Part shown: piece by piece, positions 8,418-15,946 of the stretch
Position numbering within the stretch: the first letter of the stretch is position 1
Layout: each line of letters opens with the position of its first letter
Assembly (NCBI GenBank): GCA_030524475.1
Contig: JAUNGO010000007.1
Coordinates: 1 to 55,199, forward strand
DNA from: Eggerthellaceae bacterium
GTDB lineage: Bacteria > Actinomycetota > Coriobacteriia > Coriobacteriales > Eggerthellaceae
DNA: 55,199 nucleotides
Direction: 5' to 3'
Translations under genes and position numbers: made by a program
The notes under the pieces: model-generated
The model's database searches: none
Seen by the model: only the letters and a program-made list of their open reading frames with translations
What the model was told of the DNA's origin: nothing

Positions 8418-8464
8418 AACCCTGTAAGGGCTTGCGGTCAGCCGCCAAGGCCGTCCGAGAAGGC

Positions 8465-8494
8465 GAGGGGCTGCGATTCGCGTCGCAGCCCCTC
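8465..8494 (+). terminator. Hairpin between receptor and permease genes
   Basis: GAGGGGCTGCGA (8465-8476) and TCGCAGCCCCTC (8483-8494) form a perfect 12-bp stem with a 6-base loop, followed by GGTTTA. It is placed to make more receptor than permease from one promoter, by attenuation or 3'-end protection. That is common for binding-protein transporters, but inferred here. Confidence 0.65.
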
Positions 8495-8609
8495 GGTTTA
8501 GGTCTGCGGGGCAACGCACGGGTATGCGGAATAAAGAGGCACGTGTGCATTTCCCTGCAGGTCTAACACTGTTTTAAGGTAGAAGAAGCAAGAGAAGGAG
8601 GGTGTAGCT

Positions 8610-10724
8610 TTGGCGCTTCTCAAGGGAAAAAAGAAGAAGAACGCCGATGCGGACGCGGTGCTCGCGGGGGGAGCGGCGGCCGAGGGCGACATCGACGCCG
8701 AAGAGGTCATGCGCAAGTACGACAAGGAGTCGAACACGCGCATTTGGGAGGGCATCCCGAAGATCGTGGTCACCGCCGTCATGGTGCTGTTCTCGGTGTA
8801 TTGCCTGTGCATGACGCTGCTTTCCACCGAGCAGGCCGAGGCGCGCCTGGCGCGCTTCATCGCGTTCGTGATCGTGATCGGCTTCATGATGTATCCGGCG
8901 CGCAAGACCCACCACAAGGTGAACCACATCCCGTGGTACGACATCGTGCTCATGGTTGCAGGCTTCGGCTCATTCATGTACTTCGCCTTGAACTGCACCG
9001 ACATTCTGCTCATGGGCGCGCGCATCGAGCCTGTTCACGTGGTGCTTGGCATCGTGGGCATCCTCGTGCTCGTGGAACTGTGCCGCCGCTGCGTGGGCCT
9101 GCCCATCATCATCGTGGTGGGGTGCCTGGTCATCTATGCGTTCTACTGGCAGGTGAGCTCGTCGGGCAACCCCGATTTGTACAACTCGCTGCGCAAGGTG
9201 GTGCAGAAGCTCTTCTACACCACGTCGGGCGTGATCGGCACGCCTATCAACGTGTGCTACACCTACATCGTGCTGTTCGTCATCTTCGGCGCGTTTCTGG
9301 AGCGCACGGGCATCTCGAACTTCTTCATCTCGCTGGCGAATCGCATCGCGGGCTGGTCGAGCGGCGGCGCGGCGAAGGTCGCGGTCATCGCGTCGGCGCT
9401 GTGCGGCATGGTGTCGGGCTCGTCGGTGGGCAACACCGTGACCACCGGCTCGGTCACCATCCCCATGATGAAGAAGGTGGGCTACAAGCCCGAGTTCGCG
9501 GGCGCCGTCGAGGCGGCGTCGTCGTCGGGCGGCCAGATCATGCCGCCGATCATGGGCGCTGCGGCCTTTCTCATGGCCGAGTACATGGGCATCCCCTACC
9601 TCGAGGTTGCCACGAAGGCCATCATCCCGGCGCTTCTCTACTTCGCGGGCATCTTCATTGCGGTGCACCTGGAGGCGAAAAAGCTCGGCCTTAAGGGCAT
9701 GCCGAAAGACGAGCTGCCCACCATCGGGTATTTGGTGAAGAACTGCTACCTCGTGTTGCCGCTCGTGCTTTTGGTGTGGCTCGTGGCGTCGGGCACGCGC
9801 ACGATGGCCGCTTCCGCCGCCATCTCGATCGGCGGCGCGTTCCTCGTGGGCTTTGTGAACTTCCTGCTGACCAACTGGCGCGAGCGCGCCGAGGGCGAGA
9901 CGTTCGCGGCGGTGCTCGCCGAAACGGTGAAGATCGCGGTGTTCACGATGGTCGACGCGTTTGCGGCCGGCGCAAAGAACACCATTGCGGTGGCGGTTGC
10001 GTGCGCCATGGCGGGCATGATCGCTGGGTGCATCACCGTGACGGGCCTGGCGTCCACGATCATCAATGTGATCGTGCTCATGGCGGGCGACTTCGTGATC
10101 ATCGGCCTGGTGTTCACCATGCTGTGCTGCCTGATTTTGGGCATGGGCGTGCCGACCACGGCGAACTACTGCATCATGGCGTCTACCTGCGCCCCCATCC
10201 TCATTCAACTGGGCATCGACCCCATCTGCGCGCACTTCTTTGTGTTCTACTTCGGCATCGCGGCCGACATCACGCCGCCGGTGGCGCTCGCGGCCTATGC
10301 GGCGTCGGCTATCGCGAAGTCGCGCCCGATGATGACGGCGGTGAACGCCACGAAGCTCGGCATCGCGAAGTACGTGGTGCCCTACATCTTCGCGTTCAGC
10401 CCCGTCTTGCTGCTCGTGGGCGACGGCGTGACGGCGCCGGCGGTCATCCTGAACACGACGACGGCGCTCGTGGGCGTGTTCGGGCTTCAATGCGCGCTCA
10501 CCAACACGCTGTTCCACCATCACTTGAACCCGCTGTTCCGCATCATCTTCGCGGCGGGCGGCCTGGGCATGATGATTCCCGGCACGTTTACCGACGTGGG
10601 CGGCCTGGTGGTGATCGTGGTCATGTGCTTGGTGCAGCTGATGGTTGCGCGCAAGCATCGGGACGACGACGCGTCGGGAAGCTCGGGGACGTCGGGCGGC
10701 GATGTGGCCGAGGCGACGGCTTAG
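8610..10724 (+). CDS. TRAP transporter fused permease subunit (4TM-12TM)
   Basis: A 704-residue integral membrane protein joining the small DctQ-like (about residues 40-170) and large DctM-like (about 190-650) TRAP subunits, as expected for TAXI-type systems. Uptake is driven by an ion gradient, not ATP. DctM hallmarks include GMVSGSSVGNTVTTGSVTIP, SSSGGQIMPPIMGAAAF and a duplicated GMGVPTTANYCIMAS half. The N-terminus is Lys-rich and cytoplasmic, and the C-terminal tail is short and polar. The start is TTG 8610, supported by GAAGGAGGG 7 bases upstream; no better start lies nearby. An intrinsic terminator follows at 10732. Confidence 0.92.
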   Translation: MALLKGKKKKNADADAVLAGGAAAEGDIDAEEVMRKYDKESNTRIWEGIPKIVVTAVMVLFSVYCLCMTLLSTEQAEARLARFIAFVIVIGFMMYPARKTHHKVNHIPWYDIVLMVAGFGSFMYFALNCTDILLMGARIEPVHVVLGIVGILVLVELCRRCVGLPIIIVVGCLVIYAFYWQVSSSGNPDLYNSLRKVVQKLFYTTSGVIGTPINVCYTYIVLFVIFGAFLERTGISNFFISLANRIAGWSSGGAAKVAVIASALCGMVSGSSVGNTVTTGSVTIPMMKKVGYKPEFAGAVEAASSSGGQIMPPIMGAAAFLMAEYMGIPYLEVATKAIIPALLYFAGIFIAVHLEAKKLGLKGMPKDELPTIGYLVKNCYLVLPLVLLVWLVASGTRTMAASAAISIGGAFLVGFVNFLLTNWRERAEGETFAAVLAETVKIAVFTMVDAFAAGAKNTIAVAVACAMAGMIAGCITVTGLASTIINVIVLMAGDFVIIGLVFTMLCCLILGMGVPTTANYCIMASTCAPILIQLGIDPICAHFFVFYFGIAADITPPVALAAYAASAIAKSRPMMTAVNATKLGIAKYVVPYIFAFSPVLLLVGDGVTAPAVILNTTTALVGVFGLQCALTNTLFHHHLNPLFRIIFAAGGLGMMIPGTFTDVGGLVVIVVMCLVQLMVARKHRDDDASGSSGTSGGDVAEATA

Positions 10725-10731
10725 CTTGGGC

Positions 10732-10773
10732 GCAAGCGCGCCGGCTCGCTATGCGGCGGCGCGCATGCTTTTT
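10732..10773 (+). terminator. Intrinsic terminator after the TRAP permease
   Basis: GCAAGCGCGCCG (10732-10743) pairs with CGGCGCGCATGC (10757-10768), with one A-A mismatch in 12 positions, and TTTTT (10769-10773) follows at once. This is the clearest Rho-independent terminator in the window. A second 9-bp hairpin (10782-10790 with 10801-10809) lies just beyond. Confidence 0.8.
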
Positions 10774-10861
10774 CGATTCGGCGCCGCGCGACCTCAACGG
10801 CGCGCGGCGGGTAGTTCAACGTGCGTAGCGTGCGGCTGCGCCTGGTAGACAAGGTGGCGTT

Positions 10862-11707
10862 ATGAGCAACAGAAACATCGTGTGGGTGACGGGCGCCTCA
10901 GGCTTTGTGGGCGGCGTCATTTGCGAGCGGATGGAGCGCGCGGGCTTTACCGTGGTGGGCACCGACGCGGAGCTTTCGGTGTGCGAGCCCGAGCGGCTGG
11001 AGGCGTTTGCCGAGGAAATTCAGCCGGGCGTGGTGGTGAACTGCGCAGGCATCCGCCGCGACGCCACGACGCTTTCCACGCGCGTGAAGGCGTACGAGGT
11101 GAACGCGCTGGGCGCGCGCAACGTGGCACTGGCGGCGAACACGGTGGGCGCCACCATCGTGCAGGTGTCCTCCGACGACGTGTACTCGTCCAAGCTCGAC
11201 GAGCCGGTGAACGAGTTCGACAGCCCGCACCCCAACACCCCGTACGGCAAAAGTAAGCGCGCGGGCGAGATGATGGTGCGCAACACCACCGACGACCACA
11301 TCATCATTCGTTCGTCGTGGCTCTACCACGCCTACAGCGGGCGCTTCAAAGACATCATGGACGCGGCGCGCGAAGGACGCAAGTACGCGGCGCGTATGGA
11401 CCAGTTCGCGGCTCCCACCAGCGTGAACACCTACGTTGCGTTCATGATCGCGGCCATCGAGCGGCGCGCGACGGGAACGTTCCACATCGTGAGCCAGGGT
11501 CGTGCGAGTCGCTACGACTTCGCGGCGAAGATCTTGGAGTACGCGGGTTTTGAGCCGGGCGCGGTGCTCGTGCCCGAGACCGACCCCAAGACGGCGGAAA
11601 ACGTGGTGCTCGAAAGCCTGATGCTCGAGATGGTCGGCGTCGACTTGCCCACATGGGAAGACGACCTGCACGCCTACATGGAAGGCGAGGGCTTGCTGGC
11701 GAAATAG
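10862..11707 (+). CDS. SDR-family sugar nucleotide reductase, RmlD-like
   Basis: A 281-residue extended short-chain dehydrogenase resembling dTDP-4-dehydrorhamnose reductase. Visible features: Rossmann loop VTGASGFVGG (9-18), D35 following the second strand, NCAGIRRD (60-67), catalytic SSDDVYS (103-109), and YGKSK with the Tyr128/Lys132 pair. The substrate end (about 180-281) matches the RmlD C-terminal pattern. RmlD normally reduces the keto sugar to dTDP-L-rhamnose, but no rmlA, rmlB or rmlC gene is nearby, so the true substrate is open. It is separated from the TRAP genes by a terminator and so is probably transcribed alone. Confidence 0.8.
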   Translation: MSNRNIVWVTGASGFVGGVICERMERAGFTVVGTDAELSVCEPERLEAFAEEIQPGVVVNCAGIRRDATTLSTRVKAYEVNALGARNVALAANTVGATIVQVSSDDVYSSKLDEPVNEFDSPHPNTPYGKSKRAGEMMVRNTTDDHIIIRSSWLYHAYSGRFKDIMDAAREGRKYAARMDQFAAPTSVNTYVAFMIAAIERRATGTFHIVSQGRASRYDFAAKILEYAGFEPGAVLVPETDPKTAENVVLESLMLEMVGVDLPTWEDDLHAYMEGEGLLAK

Positions 11708-11741
11708 TGGGGCAGCGGAGCGGAAGGCGAACACGGGGGGG

Positions 11742-11809
11742 GGTGAACGCGTTCACCTTTCACGTGAGATGAGAACGGGGGGTCGGCGCGCCGTGCGTCG
11801 ACCCCCCGT
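11742..11809. terminator. Two palindromes between convergent genes
   Basis: GGTGAACGCGTTCACC (11742-11757) is a perfect 16-bp palindrome followed by TTT. Then ACGGGGGGTCG (11775-11785) pairs with CGACCCCCCGT (11799-11809). Together they sit between the end of the RmlD-like gene and the end of the minus-strand Fe-S gene, as expected for a bidirectional terminator. Confidence 0.65.
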
Positions 11810-11872
11810 TGCGTAACATGCACAACGGTGACGGGGGAAGCGCTGCCTTCCCCGCCCCGCCGCCAACTGCCT

Positions 11873-12289
11873 TTACCGCTTCGCGTACACCACGTTCGCG
11901 CGGGTGCCCTCGGCGGCGGCTCCCTCGAGCGCGAACAGCCGCGCGCCCTTGCCGGTCACGCGCGCAACCGCTTGCGCGTAGTCGCTTTCGGGGTTGCCTT
12001 CCTCGCCGAACGCGAGTGCGAAGGTGGGGCAGCAGTTCACGCAGAACGGCGCGTTGCCCGCAGCCAGGCGCTCGGGGCAGAACGTGCACGCATCCGCCCA
12101 AACGGGTTGCCACGTCATGTGCAGGTCGGGGTAGACGCCGGCCGGCCGGTCGATGCCCGCGCCCGAGCCGTGCGTCTCCACTTCGATGCGATATTCGTCG
12201 TCGGTCAGGTGATTGCCCACCTTGCATGCCATCGCGCATGTCCAGCAGCCGATGCAGCGGTCGAGGTCGACCAGCATTTTCCGCGTCAT
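11873..12289 (-). CDS. 4Fe-4S electron-transfer subunit of a molybdopterin oxidoreductase
   Basis: A 138-residue ferredoxin-like protein in the DmsB/NrfC/PsrB family. Cysteine groups: CIGCWTCAMACK (12-23), then CTFCPERLAAGNAPFCVNCCP (about 68-88). This gives enough ligands for two to three clusters, so it is shorter than the roughly 200-residue four-cluster DmsB type. It should carry electrons to or from the catalytic subunit encoded immediately upstream. Its ATG lies 1 base after that gene's stop, and its ribosome site (AAGGAGG) lies inside the end of that gene, so the two are translationally coupled. No membrane anchor gene follows, so the physiological electron partner is unknown. Confidence 0.88.
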   Translation of the reverse strand: MTRKMLVDLDRCIGCWTCAMACKVGNHLTDDEYRIEVETHGSGAGIDRPAGVYPDLHMTWQPVWADACTFCPERLAAGNAPFCVNCCPTFALAFGEEGNPESDYAQAVARVTGKGARLFALEGAAAEGTRANVVYAKR

Positions 12290-12290
12290 G

Positions 12291-14675
12291 TTAAGCCTCC
12301 TTGCCTGCGTAGGCGCGAATGTTGCACCACGAGTCCCAGTAGCAGTCGGTCGAGCCGGTCAGCGCGCTCATCGACTCCACGTAGGGGTTGGGGTGGTGCC
12401 CCGCTGCCAACCAGTCGGCGAACCACTTGTCCTCGGCCGGGCCTTGCGAGTCGGCGCCGGCGCATTGGGCCGTGATCTCGGCGTACGTGCCCTCCTCGAA
12501 CTGGCGGCGTCGCCAGCCGAACCACACATGCACGGTGCCCTGCGGGATGGACTCGTCCAAGTCGAGGCGCGTCACCACGTGCCCGCGCTCGTTGTACACC
12601 TCAACCTTGTCGCCCTGCGAAAGCCCCAGGCGCTCGGCGTCGGCGGGGTTCAGGCGCGTGGCGGGGTTCTCGCCCGACAGCTTTACCGTGATGGGGTCGT
12701 CGGTGAAGCTCGACTGCATGAAGAAGCGCTGGCGGCCGGTGAACAGCTGGAACGGGTACGTGTCCGACTTGCCGATGCGGTTGGGCTCCAGCACGCGCGT
12801 GACCTCAAGCCCCACGGGCGCCAAGCGCTCGGCGTAGATGATTTCCATGCGCCCGGTGGCATTGGAAAACACCTCGGCGGGGTTGAGGTACGGCGTGTAC
12901 TTCGGCTCGGGGGGCGCTGCGGCGCGGATGATCTTTTCCGCCTTCAGGCGCTCGTAGGTGACGGGCGGCTGGATCATGGACACCAGCGGATACTGCGTTT
13001 GCAGGCGCACGTCGATGTACTCGGGGATGCTCATGGTGAAGTAGTCGCCCAGCCCCACGCGCCGCGCCAGCTCGCTGAACACCCACACGGGCTCGTGGCA
13101 GTCGCCCTGTGGCTCGATGGCGGGCTCTTGCAGGATGAGGTGGTTGTAGCACGCGCCGGTGATGAGGTCCTCGCGCTCGAACGACATGCAGTCGGGCAAC
13201 ACGTAGTCGGCTATCTCGCCGGTGTCGGTGAGCCACACGTCGTAGTCGACCACGAGCTCCATGTCGCGCACCACGTCGAGCCAGCGCTGGCGGTCGGGCT
13301 GCTGGTGCACGGGGTTGCCGCTGCACACGATGAGCGCCTTGTAGGGGCTGTCCTTTGACTCGGCGGCGGCGAACCATTCGTGCATGCGCACGGGCACCGA
13401 CTTCACGTTCGCCGGACCGTCGGGGCAGCTGATGGGCAAATCGTTGAACACGAGCGGGTAGCTTTGCAGCTGCAGCGCCTCGATGACGCCGCTGCCGGGG
13501 CGGCCGAGGCGCCCGGTCAGGCAACCCAACAGCAGAAACTGGCGATACGTCTCGTTCGAGTTGCGGTAGCGCAGGCCGTATCCGCTCAGGATGAACGCGT
13601 TTTCGGCCTCCACCCACTCGCGCACGAAGCGCTCGACGGCCGCAACGGAAAGCCCGGTTTTCTCGGCCGCCAGCTCAAAGGTGTATTCGGCGGCGCGCTC
13701 TTTCAGGATTTGCAGCGTGGTGGCGTATTCCTTGCCGCCCCGATCGAAGCGACGGAACAGCGCAATGTCGTCGCTCGGGTAGGCCCCGGCCGCAGGCGCC
13801 ACGGCGCCGATCGCGCCTATGGCGTTGTCCCACACGCAGAAGTTGCCCTCCTCGTCGCGCGCCAGCTGACCCGTCTCGCAGTCGACCAGGTAGGCGGCGA
13901 TGGAGCGCGCGAGCAGGTAGTCGCTTGCCTGCAGGTCGTTGGCGAGGATGTAGTTGACCATCGCCATGGCCAAATACCCGTCGCTTGCGGGCTTCACGCC
14001 CACGAACTCGTCGGCGAAGCCCGCCGTGGCGTCGAAGATGAGGCCGACATCCACGATGCGCGCGCCGTTTTCGCGGGCCGCCACCAGGCTTTTCGCGCAG
14101 CGCATCTGGTTTTCGATGGGGTTGCAGCCCCACACGTAAATGAGGTCGGTTTTCTCGACGATGCGCGGGTCGACCAGCGTGTGGGCGAACTCGTCGCCGA
14201 CGTTGTAGAACTCGGCGTAGAACGGGCCGTTGTCAAGCCCGATCGAGCCCATCGGCACGGTGACGCCGAAGGTGTTGGCGAAGCGGAAGGGCATGAGGTT
14301 CTCGAAGCTGTACTGCGCGGGCACGCCGGCGCCGAGGTTCCATAGGGTGACGGCCTGCGGGCCGTATGTGTCGCGGATCTCGCAGAGCTTCGCGCCGATC
14401 TCGTCGAGCGCCTGGTCCCAGCTGATCTCCTCCCACTGGCCACTTCCGCGCTCGCCTTTGCGCTTGAGCGGCGAGCGTAGGCGCGCCGGGTCGTAGGGCT
14501 GGCGGCCCGCCAGGCACCCCTTTTGGCAGATGTGCCCGTCGACGCGCTCCGGCTCGGAGTATTCGATGCGCTCCATGCGCTCGATCTTGCCGTCCTTGAC
14601 GATGGTTTTGAGCGCACAGTAGTCGTGGTCGCCCCATCCCGGACACGCGGTGTACACAAACGATTCTTCTCCCAT
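12291..14675 (-). CDS. Molybdopterin-dependent oxidoreductase, DMSO-reductase superfamily
   Basis: A 794-residue catalytic subunit. Domain order is typical: N-terminal Fe-S region, molybdopterin-binding core with VWGCNPIENQ (about residue 185) and SGYGLRYRNS, and a C-terminal molydopterin dinucleotide-binding domain starting near YPFQLFTGRQRFFMQSSF. The Fe-S motif is unusual: ACPGWGDHDYC, then HICQKGC, with spacing that departs from CxxCxxxC; a His may replace one Cys. No twin-arginine signal is seen, so it is probably cytoplasmic. ATG 14675 has GAGGAG upstream; the frame to 14708 adds nothing homologous. The substrate is not predictable. The divergent tandem-MarR gene is its likely regulator. 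Confidence 0.88.
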   Translation of the reverse strand: MGEESFVYTACPGWGDHDYCALKTIVKDGKIERMERIEYSEPERVDGHICQKGCLAGRQPYDPARLRSPLKRKGERGSGQWEEISWDQALDEIGAKLCEIRDTYGPQAVTLWNLGAGVPAQYSFENLMPFRFANTFGVTVPMGSIGLDNGPFYAEFYNVGDEFAHTLVDPRIVEKTDLIYVWGCNPIENQMRCAKSLVAARENGARIVDVGLIFDATAGFADEFVGVKPASDGYLAMAMVNYILANDLQASDYLLARSIAAYLVDCETGQLARDEEGNFCVWDNAIGAIGAVAPAAGAYPSDDIALFRRFDRGGKEYATTLQILKERAAEYTFELAAEKTGLSVAAVERFVREWVEAENAFILSGYGLRYRNSNETYRQFLLLGCLTGRLGRPGSGVIEALQLQSYPLVFNDLPISCPDGPANVKSVPVRMHEWFAAAESKDSPYKALIVCSGNPVHQQPDRQRWLDVVRDMELVVDYDVWLTDTGEIADYVLPDCMSFEREDLITGACYNHLILQEPAIEPQGDCHEPVWVFSELARRVGLGDYFTMSIPEYIDVRLQTQYPLVSMIQPPVTYERLKAEKIIRAAAPPEPKYTPYLNPAEVFSNATGRMEIIYAERLAPVGLEVTRVLEPNRIGKSDTYPFQLFTGRQRFFMQSSFTDDPITVKLSGENPATRLNPADAERLGLSQGDKVEVYNERGHVVTRLDLDESIPQGTVHVWFGWRRRQFEEGTYAEITAQCAGADSQGPAEDKWFADWLAAGHHPNPYVESMSALTGSTDCYWDSWCNIRAYAGKEA

Positions 14676-14773
14676 TACGGCTCCTCTCGTTTGCCGTTTT
14701 TCGCGCACGCGGCCGTGCGTGCGCCCCCAACGTCAGGGTACGCGCGGAACGCGAACATGAAAAGTATGCTCTA

Positions 14774-14802
14774 TTGACAATATGTTATTTGGATAATATG
14801 GT
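14774..14802. promoter_or_regulatory. AT-rich promoter/operator between molybdoenzyme and MarR genes
   Basis: The divergent gap 14676-14866 carries a sharply AT-rich stretch. It starts with a perfect TTGACA (14774-14779) and continues into an imperfect dyad, AATATGTTAT paired with ATAATATGGT (7 of 10 positions match). A MarR dimer typically binds such a dyad over the promoter. The -10 box is not certain, because the spacing to GATAAT is short. Confidence 0.45.
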
Positions 14803-14866
14803 GATTGGAGTAATTTCGTGCGAATGCAACAGAGGATTCCGATAGGGGACGGAGGAGTGTTGCGCC

Positions 14867-15814
14867 ATGGCGGTTGCGGAAGGCGTTTACGCGACGAAGA
14901 GCGCGCGGCGGGCCCATTTGGCCGACCCGTCGGCGCCCGACCACCGCGAGGCGGTGGAGAACATCGCGAACTACTTGTCGCTCGTGCACCTGCTGTCGCG
15001 CTCCATCGACAAGATGCTCGCCGAGGGGTGCGCGCTTTCCACGCTGCAGTACCGCATTCTGCTGCGTCTTCTGAGCGCGGGCGAGCGGCACGTGTGCGCG
15101 TCCGACCTCGCCGCGAACCTTCACGTGGGGTTGAGCACCGTGTCGGCGGCTATGCAGAAGCTCGTGGAGGCGGGCAAGGTGGACCGCGCGGGTGCCTCGG
15201 ACGACATGCGCGTGTTCGAGCTTGAGCTCACGTCGCGTGGACGCGCGGCCATCCGCGAGGCCGATGAGCAGGTGGGGAAGTTTTTGGAGGCGTACTGGCA
15301 CCGCCTCACGCGCGAGCAGCTCGAGACGGCCATCGCCAGCTCGCTTTCGGCGGCCGCCCTTCACGACGCCGAGCGCGTGGAGAACGGGCGCCTTCGGCTC
15401 GACACGGCGTTTTTCGACGCGGTGATGACGTCGCGCACGCTCACGGCGTGCAAGTTGGCGACGCTCGGGTTCAAGACGGTCGAGTTTCGCATACTGGTTG
15501 ATCTGTACCTGCGCGACGAGGAGGTTGCCTGTTCGCAGGTGGCGCGGCATTTGTTTTTGAGCAGCGGCGACGTGACGTCGCCCATCAAACGGTTGGAGTC
15601 GACGGAGCTTCTGACGAAGCGCTGCGACGCCAGCAACCGCCGCATGAAGAAGGTCGCGCTGACGCAGGCGGGGCGCACGTCCACGGTCGAGCTGCTCCCG
15701 CAGGTGTTCGACGCGCTGCTGGAAACCTGCCACAGCGACGAGGCCGCCATCCGCATCCACCTCGAGGCCGCGCGCCACGTCATAGCCCAAGAGCGCGCCT
15801 CCGTGTTTGCGTAA
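14867..15814 (+). CDS. Regulator with two tandem MarR winged-helix domains
   Basis: A 315-residue protein in which two MarR-like modules are fused. The first (about 35-150) has LSTLQYRILLRLL, then the recognition helix LHVGLSTVSAAMQKLVEAGKV and wing. The second (about 185-290) has FKTVEFRILVDLY, then FLSSGDVTSPIKRLESTELL and LTQAGR. Ordinary MarR proteins are about 150 residues and dimerise; here one chain could imitate a dimer or bind a longer site. ATG 14867 has GGACGGAGGAG upstream. It is divergent from the Fe-S/molybdoenzyme pair, which is its probable target. A weak GTGAACG/CGTTCAC hairpin (15838-15855) follows the gene. Confidence 0.85.
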   Translation: MAVAEGVYATKSARRAHLADPSAPDHREAVENIANYLSLVHLLSRSIDKMLAEGCALSTLQYRILLRLLSAGERHVCASDLAANLHVGLSTVSAAMQKLVEAGKVDRAGASDDMRVFELELTSRGRAAIREADEQVGKFLEAYWHRLTREQLETAIASSLSAAALHDAERVENGRLRLDTAFFDAVMTSRTLTACKLATLGFKTVEFRILVDLYLRDEEVACSQVARHLFLSSGDVTSPIKRLESTELLTKRCDASNRRMKKVALTQAGRTSTVELLPQVFDALLETCHSDEAAIRIHLEAARHVIAQERASVFA

Positions 15815-15946
15815 GACGACGTGAATATAGCAGGCGGGTGAACGGGGGCGTTCACGGGCAAGCCTTTCCCCCGATATGACAGCATTCGTAGTTTGTGCGA
15901 CAATACAATTTGAGAAAACGTTGCAGTTTGTTAGGTCGTGTAATCC

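Noticed and set aside
8970..10658. 562-residue open frame antisense to the TRAP permease
   Set aside because: It is extremely His/Arg/Asp-rich, the complement of hydrophobic membrane codons, and not a protein-like sequence.
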